A stretch of DNA of 64,000 nucleotides from Clostridium sp. D33t1_170424_F3. GTDB lineage: Bacteria > Bacillota > Clostridia > Oscillospirales > Acutalibacteraceae. Location of the stretch: NCBI RefSeq assembly GCF_015667585.1, contig NZ_JADPEG010000001.1, positions 182,450 to 246,449 on the forward strand. The letters are read 5' to 3'. The position numbers and the translations under genes were made by a program. Below the pieces are notes generated by a model. That model was given only the letters and a program-made list of their open reading frames with translations, searched no databases and was not told the origin of the DNA. Shown piece after piece: positions 9,452 through 18,212 of this stretch (position 1 is its first letter; every line of letters begins with the position of its first letter).

Positions 9452-9949
9452 TTATTGGCCCGCGTAAGAGAAATTCAGCTTTTTCCCCACACGCATCAGA
9501 CGATAGATTTGCAGCATTTCTGCCAGCGCACAAAGTTTATCCGCGCCGCTAACCACAAACGACTCCCGGAATCTGGGCATTTTCCGAAGCGTCAGCGGCC
9601 ACATGTGCTTGGCAATGATGTCTTTTTCCACATCTGTCAGCTCACAGATCTGGCTGGCGTTTTCCAGCGCTGCCGCAGGATGTGTAAATCCGTGCAGCCC
9701 TTCATGGCTGCCCTTCTCATGCCAATCGTATAAAAATAAATCGTGCAACAGGCCGCCGCGCGCGGCCGCCTCAAAGTCCCAGCCAAATCGGCGGCAGATC
9801 AAAAAGCTGAGATATGCCACAAAGATACAGTGGTCCAGACAGTTGATGTCCACATGCTGTGTGACGTCCCGCATCGCCTGCACGCTGGGCGTATCGATTA
9901 AATCCTGAATGCATTCCTGAAATAAAGCACGGTTTGTGCAACTCCACAT
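9452..9949 (-). CDS. HD-domain phosphohydrolase-like protein
   Basis: A 165-residue cytosolic protein with an HD fold. His40 in CLDHCIFVAY, the His69-Asp70 pair in GGLLHDLFLYDW and later His residues in HGFTHP and AKHMWP match the metal-binding pattern of HD hydrolases, which act on phosphate esters or nucleotides. The arrangement resembles the small HD proteins found throughout Clostridia whose substrate is unknown. GGAG lies about 10 bases before the ATG. It is convergent with the thioesterase gene and divergent from the MerR gene, so it is a single unit. Substrate unassigned. Confidence 0.8.
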   Translation of the reverse strand: MWSCTNRALFQECIQDLIDTPSVQAMRDVTQHVDINCLDHCIFVAYLSFLICRRFGWDFEAAARGGLLHDLFLYDWHEKGSHEGLHGFTHPAAALENASQICELTDVEKDIIAKHMWPLTLRKMPRFRESFVVSGADKLCALAEMLQIYRLMRVGKKLNFSYAGQ

Positions 9950-10064
9950 AGAAAGAAGCTCCTTTTCATGTTATGTAATGCTGTAAACCAGTATACCTTA
10001 TATCCATATCGAAAATCCACCTATTTTGCGACAATTAACAGAAAAAGTTTTTGATCATAGAGTA

Positions 10065-10095
10065 TTGACTTTTCCCCAGGGGCAACGTTTATGAT
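10065..10095 (+). promoter_or_regulatory. MerR-type promoter with 19-bp spacer and operator dyad
   Basis: TTGACT (10065-10070) and TATGAT (10090-10095) are separated by 19 bases, the over-long spacing MerR-family activators correct by untwisting DNA. The spacer carries the dyad TTTCCCCAGGGGCAA. It directly precedes a MerR gene, so autoregulation is likely. Confidence 0.85.
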
Positions 10096-10145
10096 AGAGT
10101 CATCAACAAACGCGCGACTGTTGAACAGGAAAAGAGGACTGCATT

Positions 10146-10967
10146 ATGTACAGCATCGGAATGTTTTCTCAAATCGGACGTGTTACAACCAAGGCTTTGC
10201 GGCACTATGATGAATTAGGCCTGCTGAAACCCGCCTGCATCGACCGTTTCACCGGATACCGGTACTATACCAGCGAACAGCTGACCCGTCTGCATCAGAT
10301 TCTGGCGTTAAAGCAGATGGGATTTACCTTGACAGAAGTATCCGTTCTGCTGAACACCGGCTGTCCGGAGGAAACGATCCTGCGCCTGTTGGAACAAAAG
10401 CGGCGGGAGGTCTCTTCCGTCATCTGCAGAGAGCAGGATAAACTCAACCGAATCGAAAGCTTTTTGAAGGCTGGGAAAGGATTTTTTATGAACAACTATA
10501 CCGTATCTGTAAAAGAACTTCCGGGCGCCGTTGCGGCATCCCTGCGCCGCATGATTTCTGGCTTTGATATGCTCAGCCATCTTTATCCGGAGGTGATAAA
10601 GCCGGAGCTGACACGGCTGGGCTGCAAATGCACAGAACCCAGCTACTGTTTCAACATCTATCATGATGGCGAATACCGCGAGCACGACATCGACGTGGAA
10701 ATCTGTCAGGCCGTTACGGAGAAGAAAGCAGACTCAGAGCTGCTGACCTTCAAGGAGATTCCGGCGATCCCGCAAGCTGCCTGCGTCCTGCACAAAGGGG
10801 CATATGCCCGATTGGGAGACGCCTACGCGTCCGTCATCAAATGGATTGAAGACAATGGATATGAAATTACCGGCTGTCCGCGCGAGGTCTATATTGACGG
10901 CAACTGGAATCAGGACAACGTGGATCATTGGCTGACGGAAATCCAATTCCCGGTAAAAAAAGCATAA
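10146..10967 (+). CDS. MerR family regulator with GyrI-like effector domain
   Basis: A 273-residue DNA-binding protein. Residues 1-70 are the MerR winged helix (FSQIGRVTTKALRHYDELGLL, then FTGYRYYT), followed by the dimerisation helix with conserved QMGFTLTEV. From about residue 118 a GyrI/SoxS-like ligand pocket follows, as in BmrR-type multidrug sensors. The promoter just upstream has a 19-bp spacer with a dyad, so the protein probably controls its own expression. No efflux gene is immediately downstream; the next gene is convergent. The inducer cannot be deduced, though small hydrophobic or cationic compounds are usual for this architecture. Confidence 0.9.
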   Translation: MYSIGMFSQIGRVTTKALRHYDELGLLKPACIDRFTGYRYYTSEQLTRLHQILALKQMGFTLTEVSVLLNTGCPEETILRLLEQKRREVSSVICREQDKLNRIESFLKAGKGFFMNNYTVSVKELPGAVAASLRRMISGFDMLSHLYPEVIKPELTRLGCKCTEPSYCFNIYHDGEYREHDIDVEICQAVTEKKADSELLTFKEIPAIPQAACVLHKGAYARLGDAYASVIKWIEDNGYEITGCPREVYIDGNWNQDNVDHWLTEIQFPVKKA

Positions 10968-10973
10968 ATCACC

Positions 10974-11010
10974 TCCCCGCCGGCTGTATGCAGTCCGGTG
11001 GGGATTTTCT
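10974..11010 (+). terminator. Intrinsic terminator of merR gene
   Basis: TCCCCGCCGG pairs with CCGGTGGGGA (one G-T pair) around an 11-base loop, then TTTTCTCTT. It also lies just past the end of the convergent histidine kinase gene. Confidence 0.8.
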
Positions 11011-11050
11011 CTTACAAAACGAACCCGTCCGCTTTGAGAAATCCAGGCCG

Positions 11051-13057
11051 TCACAGATATTTACCGATTTCTTTATATAGAGAATCCAGGTTGAACGGCT
11101 TTGGAAGATGGCTGTTCATTCCCGCCTTCCTCGCCGTCTCCACATCCTCTGCAAAAGCGTCGGCCGTCATCGCAATGATCGGCACGGAGGCCGCATCCCG
11201 GCGGGGCAAGGCCCGAATCTGCCGGGTCGCTTCATATCCGTTCATGTTGGGCATCTGGACATCCATTAAAATCAGGTCAAAGTATCCTTTTTCGGACTGG
11301 TGAAACCGTTCCACGCCCATTGTGCCATCGACTGCCGCCTCCACTTCCGCACCCATCGTAGACAGCAGCTCAATGGCAATCTCACGGTTAAGCTGGTTAT
11401 CCTCCACAATCAATATATGCTTGCCGTGCAGCGAGCTTTCTCTTTCCTTTTTGGGAACAGATGGACAGCCAGCCAAATATCGCTGGATTCCGCTGCATAA
11501 AGTGGATTTAAACAGAGGCTTTTGCAAAAAACCGTTGACGCCAACCTGCTTTGCCTCGTCCTCAATATCACTCCAATCGTAGGCAGAGGCGATCAAAATA
11601 GGAATTTCCGCGTCGGCACGGGCGCGAATCGCACGGGCGGTCTGTACGCCGTCCATATCGGGCATCTGCCAATCCAACAGTACAATGTCAAAGTTCCGGC
11701 CTGACACACGGGCCTGCGCCACCCTTTCCACTGCGTTGACGCCGCTCGTACACCAGTATGTGTCCGCGCCCAACTCCTCTAAAGTGTTTGCCAGATATTC
11801 GCACGCGACAACGTCATTATCCACCACAAGAATTTTCAAATCTTTACAATCGACCACCTGCTCACATTTGGACGAAGTAATTTCGAGCGGCAGCTCCACA
11901 CAAAAAGTGGTGCCCTCGCCCAAATGGCTTTGCACCTGGATCGTACCGTCAAACAACTCCGTCAGCTTTTTGGTGATGGCCATACCAAGCCCGCTGCCCT
12001 CCGTTTTATCTACGCGGCTGTCCCGCTCCCGGGTAAAAGCCTCAAACAGATACGGAAGAAACTCCGGTTTAATACCGATTCCTGTATCGGAGAAGGTAAA
12101 CCGAAGCCGGGCATAACCGGGCGCGTCCACCAAGGCAAGCTCCTCCACCTCAAAAATGATCTGCCCGCCTTCAGGTGTAAATTTGGAAGCATTCGACAGA
12201 ATGTTAATAAAGATTTGGCGGAGCCGCAGCGCGTCGCAGAGGAATTCCTCGTGCTGGACATGCTGCAGGCGGACGGAAAAATGCTGTTTCTTTTCTTTGA
12301 CCACAGGCTGCATGATAGCCACTATGTTCTCCAGCACGGACGGCAGCGACACAGGTTCCAAATTGAGCGCAATATTGCCGCTTTCGATCTTTGACATATC
12401 CAGTACGTCGTTGATCAGGCCGAGAAGATGCTGGCTGGACAGAGAAATCTTTTTCAGGCAGTCTTTTATTTTATAGGGCTCGCCAATATGCATCGATGCG
12501 ATTTCCGTCATTCCAACAATTGCATTCATCGGCGTACGAATATCATGGCTCATCTGCGAAAGAAAACTCGACTTTGCCCGGCTGGCTGTCTCCGCCATTT
12601 CCAATGCTTCCGCAAGCTGCTTTGACTGCTCTTCCAACTGCTGCTGTAATTCCTTGAGCTTCGTAATATTTGTATAGATCGTATAGATGACGGGAATTCC
12701 TTCAAACACCTCGTCGGTAAATCGCCCAGTCACCCGTATCCAGGTGGTCCCGCCGCCCTTCACATGCATGGGACACTCAAACTCATAGCCCTGCTCCTGC
12801 CGCTGATACGCATCCACAATGATGCGCGCCATAAGCGCGACGGATTCCGGATCGTCCCTGAAATATTCATCCACATGACTGTGAAACAGCGTCCCATACT
12901 CCTCTTTTGTATACCCGATCAATTGATAAAAATAATCGTTGGCCCAAAGGACGGTAAAATGCTCGTCTAACAGATGTTTGCTGACGCTGACGTTCATCAG
13001 CGTCATAAACGCATTGTATTCATAGTCCATGACCTTATTCGCATAGTCTTTAATCAT
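11051..13057 (-). CDS. Orphan hybrid histidine kinase: PAS, HisKA, HATPase, two REC domains
   Basis: A 668-residue signalling kinase without any hydrophobic segment, so probably cytosolic. Order: PAS sensor (about 20-135), coiled linker, HisKA with phospho-acceptor His171 in SQMSHDIRTPMNAIVG, HATPase with N box near Asn289, G1 box FSDTGIGI and G2 box GSGLGMA, receiver 1 with Asp462 in LLDWQMP, receiver 2 with Asp599 in LILMDVQMP. There is no HPt domain and no response regulator beside it, so phosphate must pass to an unlinked partner or the receivers act internally. The ATG at 13057 has AGGAG upstream; an in-frame ATG at 13246 would sit inside the promoter and is rejected. The divergent neighbour is an unusual GntR-type regulator. 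Confidence 0.92.
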   Translation of the reverse strand: MIKDYANKVMDYEYNAFMTLMNVSVSKHLLDEHFTVLWANDYFYQLIGYTKEEYGTLFHSHVDEYFRDDPESVALMARIIVDAYQRQEQGYEFECPMHVKGGGTTWIRVTGRFTDEVFEGIPVIYTIYTNITKLKELQQQLEEQSKQLAEALEMAETASRAKSSFLSQMSHDIRTPMNAIVGMTEIASMHIGEPYKIKDCLKKISLSSQHLLGLINDVLDMSKIESGNIALNLEPVSLPSVLENIVAIMQPVVKEKKQHFSVRLQHVQHEEFLCDALRLRQIFINILSNASKFTPEGGQIIFEVEELALVDAPGYARLRFTFSDTGIGIKPEFLPYLFEAFTRERDSRVDKTEGSGLGMAITKKLTELFDGTIQVQSHLGEGTTFCVELPLEITSSKCEQVVDCKDLKILVVDNDVVACEYLANTLEELGADTYWCTSGVNAVERVAQARVSGRNFDIVLLDWQMPDMDGVQTARAIRARADAEIPILIASAYDWSDIEDEAKQVGVNGFLQKPLFKSTLCSGIQRYLAGCPSVPKKERESSLHGKHILIVEDNQLNREIAIELLSTMGAEVEAAVDGTMGVERFHQSEKGYFDLILMDVQMPNMNGYEATRQIRALPRRDAASVPIIAMTADAFAEDVETARKAGMNSHLPKPFNLDSLYKEIGKYL

Positions 13058-13398
13058 TAGCCCCACTCCTTTTAAACAGAAACGTGTTCTCGCAGGCCGC
13101 CATGATCCTTTGCAAACGTCCGTCCAGTAATTCAAAACAGGGCGGAAAAGAAATGGAGGCGTGTAACGGAACCGATTGGCCGCGCAATAACCAACTGTGT
13201 TCATATACAAAACTTTAAATCCATTGTAGCGCAGAAAGAGCCGCATGGCAAGACTGTAAACGTGCGTTTCCTTTTAAATACAACCTGCATTCCAAAATCC
13301 GGCAACTCCATGTGCCAGACCGGGTGGATTTCCGCCTGCGTCCATAGTATAATATTATTCATGGACAAACGTTTTTCCGAAGGGGGCGTGAATGCGCA
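13058..13398. other. Divergent region, histidine kinase / GntR gene
   Basis: These 341 bases hold the kinase promoter and a roughly 160-base leader without obvious structure. For the plus-strand regulator, a TATAAT at 13348-13353 lies about 45 bases before its start, but no good -35 accompanies it. Confidence 0.5.
13223..13251 (-). promoter_or_regulatory. Promoter of hybrid histidine kinase
   Basis: TTGCCA (13246-13251) and TACAAT (13223-13228) with a 17-base spacer on the minus strand. Its position rules out the longest in-frame start codon of the kinase at 13246. Confidence 0.65.
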
Positions 13399-14841
13399 AT
13401 GGGGCCGGGAAGGTATAATCTGATCTATGAATTCTTCAAAAAACAAATAGAATTCGGATATTATCGGGAAGGGGACTGCCTGCCTTCTGTGGAAACACTG
13501 TGCAGCATCTATCAAGTTTCCTTGCAAACCGTTCGCAGCGCTTACCTGCAGCTTCAAAAGGAACGCTACATACAGCTTGCCAGAGGACGGCATACCGTGG
13601 TGCTGTATAACGCTGCGGCAGATGTATATCTTCACAGCCTGCAAGACTACTACCTGGCCAGAAAAGAATCGCTGCAACAACTGGACCGGAATCTGAGGAC
13701 CTTGTTCTATCCCCTGTTTCTCGCGGGAGCACGGCTTCTGCGGAAGGAGGATATGCTTGCAATCAATGCGAACGCGCTCAGGGTAGCCACAGAGCCGTTT
13801 CAGATCTCTTTCTACTGTGGCCGTCAAGCCATACTTGCACATAAAAACCGCCTGGCGTTTGATCTCTTTACCGAATCCATTCTCTTTTATCAGTTTCTTC
13901 CCTCCCTTGCAATGCATGTTTCATCACCGGAAACCAAACGGCAATTGAAGCAGCTTTCAGAGCAGATGGCGGATGACTGCGAACAGGGCGACCGCGAGGA
14001 GCTCGTTGGTAACTATTTTCAAACGCTGGAGCTTTTAAACCACAGCTTATATGCTTTTATCAAACAGGCCGAGTCTGTGCGGCCTGTTCCAGCGCCGGTC
14101 CGATTCCATTGGCAAGTATACCGGGAGCGCCCTCAGAAGTGCTATTCGGTAGCCGCTCATCTGATCGGCCAAATCTATATCCGGGAGGCATACGGACCGG
14201 GGGATTTTCTGCCTTCCTATGGGACAATGGCAGAAAGTTATTCGGTTTCATTCAGTACGGTTCGGCGCGCTGTGGAGCTGCTGGCCGGTCTGGGAGTTGT
14301 AACCACGCATCAGGGATTAGGCACCCAGGTGGCGGCTTCAGCAGATGCTGCCTCATCGGACAAGATTTTACAGCGGATCATGTCCATGTTCCTGCAGGTG
14401 CTGCAAATAGTTTCCATTTCATTGGAGCGCATCATCGAACAATTTTTTCCCGGCCCGAGATGGCGGACTGACGAATGCCTGTGCACCCTCAGAGCACAGC
14501 AGGCACAAGGAAACAGCTTCCGCATATTTTTGATCGGCGCCGGTATTTTGCTGTACAGCAACGACGACCGTCCTATAAAGGAAATATGGGACAAATTCCA
14601 CGAAGCGCTGCTTTTAGGCCTTCCGCTGCTGGAGACCTGCGCTGCCACTCAGCCGGAGACAGGCTCCCAGCTTTTATCTCACGCCGCGCTGCTCATCCAG
14701 GGCCTTGATACGGAAGACCGTTTTGTTTTTCATGACAGTTTGAAAAGCATGATGCGCCTGGTCATTTCCACTGCGGAACAGATTTTACGCAACTTGGACA
14801 GTCGTCTGCCAAAAGACGAGGAGGAAATCAAGAACGTTTAA
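13399..14841 (+). CDS. GntR-type regulator with two winged-helix domains
   Basis: A 480-residue protein with two GntR-like winged helices in one chain: residues 5-70 ([17 protein letters not shown], then [14 protein letters not shown]) and 245-313 ([17 protein letters not shown], then [14 protein letters not shown]). Each is followed by a long helical region of about 165-170 residues. These helical regions match neither a recognisable FadR, HutC nor MocR (aminotransferase) domain. A single chain with two operator-reading heads could bind tandem or looped sites. RBS-like AGGGGG lies 12-17 bases before the ATG. It stops 22 bases before dtd and may be co-transcribed with it. Targets unknown; the divergent kinase is an obvious candidate. 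Confidence 0.8.
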   Translation: MGPGRYNLIYEFFKKQIEFGYYREGDCLPSVETLCSIYQVSLQTVRSAYLQLQKERYIQLARGRHTVVLYNAAADVYLHSLQDYYLARKESLQQLDRNLRTLFYPLFLAGARLLRKEDMLAINANALRVATEPFQISFYCGRQAILAHKNRLAFDLFTESILFYQFLPSLAMHVSSPETKRQLKQLSEQMADDCEQGDREELVGNYFQTLELLNHSLYAFIKQAESVRPVPAPVRFHWQVYRERPQKCYSVAAHLIGQIYIREAYGPGDFLPSYGTMAESYSVSFSTVRRAVELLAGLGVVTTHQGLGTQVAASADAASSDKILQRIMSMFLQVLQIVSISLERIIEQFFPGPRWRTDECLCTLRAQQAQGNSFRIFLIGAGILLYSNDDRPIKEIWDKFHEALLLGLPLLETCAATQPETGSQLLSHAALLIQGLDTEDRFVFHDSLKSMMRLVISTAEQILRNLDSRLPKDEEEIKNV

Positions 14842-14863
14842 AAAACAGGAGGAATTCAGCAAC

Positions 14864-15328
14864 ATGAAAGCAGTTATTCAGCGCGTCCGCCGCTCCAGCG
14901 TAACAATTGACGGAACCGTCGTCGGGGAAATCGGCCCCGGCCTGACGCTGTTACTCGGCGTGACGGAAGCCGATACAGAAAAGCAGTGCGATTACCTGGC
15001 GGAGAAAGCCGTCAACCTGCGCATTTTTGAGGACGACGCGGGGAAGATGAATCGTTCCCTGTTGGACATCGGCGGCGGGATGCTGATTATCTCCCAATTC
15101 ACCCTCTGTGCCGACTGCCGCAAGGGCCGCCGGCCCTCTTTTATTGCGGCGGCACGGCCCGAACAGGCGGTTCCGTTGTACGAGCGCTTCATCGCACAGG
15201 TGCAAACACAGGGCGTCCAAACTGCCTCCGGGCAGTTTGGCGCGGATATGCTCGTTTCCATTGAAAACGACGGGCCGGTTACGATCATTCTGGACACTGA
15301 GGAAATCATGCCGGATACCAAGTGTTGA
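14864..15328 (+). CDS. dtd: D-aminoacyl-tRNA deacylase
   Basis: A 154-residue cytosolic proofreading enzyme that removes D-amino acids (and glycine mischarged on tRNA-Ala) from t[18 protein letters not shown] at the N-terminus, the SQFTLCAD segment carrying the catalytic-pocket motif and [18 protein letters not shown] near the C-terminus (the GP-containing cross-subunit motif) are diagnostic. AGGAGG lies 10 bases before the ATG. It follows the GntR-type gene by 22 bases. The hyd operon promoter overlaps its stop codon. Confidence 0.95.
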   Translation: MKAVIQRVRRSSVTIDGTVVGEIGPGLTLLLGVTEADTEKQCDYLAEKAVNLRIFEDDAGKMNRSLLDIGGGMLIISQFTLCADCRKGRRPSFIAAARPEQAVPLYERFIAQVQTQGVQTASGQFGADMLVSIENDGPVTIILDTEEIMPDTKC

Positions 15329-15353
15329 CTTTACCCCAAAAAGTTGGTAAGAT
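15325..15353 (+). promoter_or_regulatory. Promoter of the hyd maturation operon
   Basis: TTGACT (15325-15330) and TAAGAT (15348-15353), 17-base spacer, overlapping the dtd stop codon. Transcription would begin near 15360 and produce a leader of about 170 nt. Confidence 0.65.
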
Positions 15354-15359
15354 AAGGAT

Positions 15360-15508
15360 AACTTCCCAACCCAAGGAAATATCCGCGGGCGAGGATGACA
15401 AAAAACACAGATACGTTCTGATTTACGAGGGATTTTCCCGAGAAAGAAGGCGGTTGTTATGACTGAACAATCAGGGTAGCTCCGCGCTTTTTTGCGCGGA
15501 GCTTTTTT
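15360..15508 (+). ncRNA. Structured leader with terminator upstream of hyd operon (attenuator)
   Basis: Between promoter and first gene, CTGATT (15419-15424) can pair with AATCAG (15469-15474), enclosing a GGGATTTTCCC hairpin and a GTTGTT/AACAAT hairpin. This is followed by a terminator: GCTCCGCGC (15479-15487), six-T loop, GCGCGGAGC (15494-15502), six T. The stretch AGGGTAGCTCCGCGC overlapping the terminator's 5' arm resembles the T-box motif AGGGTGGNACCGCG, but the tRNA-pairing TGGN is not present and no classical Stem I was found. It is a convincing attenuator with unidentified ligand. Confidence 0.6.
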
Positions 15509-15530
15509 GTTACAAAGGAGGAAAACAGCA

Positions 15531-15788
15531 ATGGAAAAACGCGTGGCGCTGATTGGAATTGTAGTAGAGGATCTGGAAAACACAGAGGAGCTCAACCACA
15601 TCCTGCATGAATTCAGCGAATACATCATCGGCCGCATGGGGATCCCCTACCGGGACCGCGGTATCTCAATCATCAGCGTAGCAATCGATGCGCCGATGAA
15701 CGTCATCAGTTCCCTTTCCGGCAAACTGGGAATGCTCAAAGGGCTGAGTGTAAAGACCATTTATTCCAAGGCTGGGCAATCGGCATGA
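15531..15788 (+). CDS. TM1266-like small ACT-domain protein of the hydrogenase maturation system
   Basis: An 85-residue protein with the NikR/ACT-like fold expected for the TM1266 family, annotated elsewhere as a putative iron-only hydrogenase system regulator. The sequence RVALIGIVVEDLENTEE, then GRMGIPYRDRGISIIS and the end GLSVKTIYSKAG are characteristic. The ATG at 15531 is preceded by AAAGGAGG; the in-frame codon at 15492 lies inside the leader terminator and is rejected. The stop overlaps the hydE start by four bases (ATGA), indicating translational coupling. Whether it binds DNA, RNA or a metabolite is unknown. Confidence 0.85.
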   Translation: MEKRVALIGIVVEDLENTEELNHILHEFSEYIIGRMGIPYRDRGISIISVAIDAPMNVISSLSGKLGMLKGLSVKTIYSKAGQSA

Positions 15789-16744
15789 AGCTCACAAAGG
15801 AAGAGCTTGCCGCGTGGCTGGCTCGGGACAATTTCGACGAGATTTACGCGCAGGCGGACGCGGTCCGGCGGGAATCGGTCGGCGACGTCGTTCATATTCG
15901 CGCCCTGCTGGAATTCTCCAATCACTGTAAACGCCTGTGCCGCTACTGCGGACTGAATGCCGCCAACCAAAGCGTAGCGCGCTTCCGCATGGACCCGCGC
16001 GACATGGTGGAAACCGCGCGCGAGGCCTGGGAAGCCGGCTATAAAACCATTGTGCTGCAGTCCGGAGAGGACGGCTGGTACACGGCGGACGTTTTGGGCG
16101 AGGTCGTCAAACAGATCAAGAAAACCGGCATGAAGATTACCCTGAGCTGCGGCGAACTGCCGGAATCCGTTTACCGCTACTGGAAAGACTGCGGCGCAGA
16201 CCGGTACCTTCTCAAGCATGAGACGAGCGATCCCATGCTCTATGCAAAGCTGCATCCGGACGGTACCCTGGAACAGCGCATCGCATGCTTGAAGACGTTG
16301 AAGCGTCTGGGCTTTGAAACCGGCGGCGGCTTTATGATTGGCCTGCCCGGGCAGACGCTCGACACAATCGCCGGGGATCTGCTGCTCCTGCGGGAGATCG
16401 GCTGTGATATGGCAGGCGTCGGGCCTTTTATCTCCCACCCGGATACGCCGCTGCGGGATACCCCCAGCGGCAGCACAGAGCTGACCAAGCGCGCGGTCGC
16501 GCTGGCCCGCCTGCTGCTGCCCAAGGCCAATCTGCCCGCCACCACAGCCCTCGGCGTACTGAACAGCGCGCAGAAGCAGGGCGTATTCTCCTGCGGAGCC
16601 AACGTAATCATGCGCAAGGTCACGCCGAACCGATTGAAAAAACTGTATCAAATCTACCCCGCCTCCTTTTCCGAAGCGGACATCCGCGCCGGACGGCAGG
16701 AAACAGAGGCGGAAATCCGGGCGCTCAACCGGACGCCTGTATAA
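15785..16744 (+). CDS. hydE: [FeFe]-hydrogenase maturase HydE, radical SAM
   Basis: A 319-residue radical SAM enzyme that, with HydG and HydF, builds the 2Fe subcluster of the H-cluster; HydE processes the HydG-derived Fe-cysteine-CO-CN synthon. The SAM cluster motif CX3CX2C is at Cys48, Cys52 and Cys55 (HCKRLCRYCG). GGGFMIGLPGQT and GVGPFISHPDTPL are family segments. It is somewhat shorter than the usual 345-350 residues but complete at both ends. Coupled to the upstream small gene and 26 bases before hydG. Confidence 0.95.
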   Translation: MKLTKEELAAWLARDNFDEIYAQADAVRRESVGDVVHIRALLEFSNHCKRLCRYCGLNAANQSVARFRMDPRDMVETAREAWEAGYKTIVLQSGEDGWYTADVLGEVVKQIKKTGMKITLSCGELPESVYRYWKDCGADRYLLKHETSDPMLYAKLHPDGTLEQRIACLKTLKRLGFETGGGFMIGLPGQTLDTIAGDLLLLREIGCDMAGVGPFISHPDTPLRDTPSGSTELTKRAVALARLLLPKANLPATTALGVLNSAQKQGVFSCGANVIMRKVTPNRLKKLYQIYPASFSEADIRAGRQETEAEIRALNRTPV

Positions 16745-16770
16745 GTATGGAAACTGAAAGGAAGAAAATC

Positions 16771-18189
16771 ATGTATAATCCAAACTCTCTGGTGGCAACC
16801 GAATTTATAGACGATCAGGAAATCCAGGATACGCTCCGATATGCGGAGGAAAACAAGGACAACCTGGAACTGGTCAATCAGATCATCGATAAAACCGACG
16901 CGCTGAAAGGCCTGACGCACCGCGAGGCCGCCGTCCTGCTGGCATGTGAGGACAAAACTGCACTGGAGCGCATCTTTGCGCAGGCGACCAAAATCAAACA
17001 GGAATTCTACGGCAATCGCATCGTGATGTTCGCACCGCTGTACCTCTCCAACTACTGCGTCAATGGTTGTACCTATTGCCCCTATCACAAGAAAAACACA
17101 CATATTCCGCGCAAAAAGCTCACACAGGAAGAAATCCGACGCGAGGTCATCGCACTGCAGGATATGGGCCATAAGCGTCTGGCGCTGGAAACCGGCGAGG
17201 ACCCGATCAACTGTCCCATTGAGTATGTTCTGGAGAGCATTCAGACCATCTATTCCATCCAGCATAAAAACGGCGCGATCCGCCGCGTAAACGTCAATAT
17301 CGCCGCCACGACGGTGGAAAATTACCGCAAACTCAAGGAAGCCGGCATCGGTACCTACATTCTGTTCCAGGAGACCTACCACAAGGAGCAGTATGAAAAG
17401 CTGCATCCCACCGGCCCGAAGCATAATTACGCCTACCACACCGAGGCGATGGACCGTGCGATGGAAGGCGGCATCGACGACGTCGGCTGCGGCGTGCTGT
17501 TCGGCCTGAACCTCTACCGCTACGACTTTGTCGGCCTGCTGATGCATGCGGAGCATCTGGAAGCCGTTCACGGCGTCGGCCCGCATACCATCAGCGTCCC
17601 CCGTATCCGCAACGCAGACGATATTGACGTCAATGACTTCTCCAACGCAATTTCCGACGAGCTGTTCCAGAAGATTGTTGCGATTCTGCGCATCGCCGTG
17701 CCGTACACCGGCCTGATCATCTCCACGCGCGAGTCCAAAAAGACGCGTGAAGCGGTCATCAAATACGGCGTGTCTCAGATCAGCGGCGGCTCCCGCACCA
17801 GCGTCGGCGGCTACGCCGAGGAGGACCAGGAGGAAGAGGATTCCTCCCAGTTTGAAGTGAGCGACAACCGCACGCTGGACCAGGTGGTCAACTGGCTGCT
17901 CAAGCTGGGCTATATTCCGAGCTTCTGCACCGCCTGCTACCGGGAGGGCCGTACCGGAGACCGCTTTATGACGCTGGTCAAGGCCGGGCAAATTAAGAAC
18001 TGCTGCCTGCCCAACGCATTGATGACCCTGAAAGAATATGCGGAAGACTACGCGGGACCGGAAACCAAAAAGCTTGCATTGGAAATGATCGAACAAGAGG
18101 TACAGACGATTCCGAACGATAAGGTCCGGGAGATTGCTTTGAAAAATCTCCACGGGCTGGACGAAGGCCTGCGCGACTTCCGTTTCTAA
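16771..18189 (+). CDS. hydG: [FeFe]-hydrogenase maturase HydG, radical SAM tyrosine lyase
   Basis: A 472-residue enzyme cleaving tyrosine to p-cresol and making CO and cyanide ligands on a synthon iron. The radical SAM cluster is at Cys96, Cys100 and Cys103 (CVNGCTYC), and the C-terminal auxiliary-cluster motif CX2CX22C at Cys386, Cys389 and Cys412 distinguishes HydG from its relative ThiH. The ATG at 16771 was chosen over the one at 16747 because AAAGGAAG lies 6-13 bases upstream and the protein then begins MYNPNSLVATEFID as in homologues. Third gene of the hyd operon. Confidence 0.96.
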   Translation: MYNPNSLVATEFIDDQEIQDTLRYAEENKDNLELVNQIIDKTDALKGLTHREAAVLLACEDKTALERIFAQATKIKQEFYGNRIVMFAPLYLSNYCVNGCTYCPYHKKNTHIPRKKLTQEEIRREVIALQDMGHKRLALETGEDPINCPIEYVLESIQTIYSIQHKNGAIRRVNVNIAATTVENYRKLKEAGIGTYILFQETYHKEQYEKLHPTGPKHNYAYHTEAMDRAMEGGIDDVGCGVLFGLNLYRYDFVGLLMHAEHLEAVHGVGPHTISVPRIRNADDIDVNDFSNAISDELFQKIVAILRIAVPYTGLIISTRESKKTREAVIKYGVSQISGGSRTSVGGYAEEDQEEEDSSQFEVSDNRTLDQVVNWLLKLGYIPSFCTACYREGRTGDRFMTLVKAGQIKNCCLPNALMTLKEYAEDYAGPETKKLALEMIEQEVQTIPNDKVREIALKNLHGLDEGLRDFRF

Positions 18190-18212
18190 GTCGGGATAAA
18201 GAGGTGTTTGAA

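Noticed and set aside
13055-13246. Longer N-terminus of the hybrid kinase starting at 13246
   Set aside because: That ATG lies inside the likely -35 box, the extra residues resemble no domain, and the ATG at 13057 has a good ribosome site.
15440-15508. Classical T-box riboswitch before the hyd operon
   Set aside because: The terminator region resembles the T-box consensus, but TGGN is missing, the leader is short and no Stem I with specifier loop was found, so only an unassigned attenuator is claimed.
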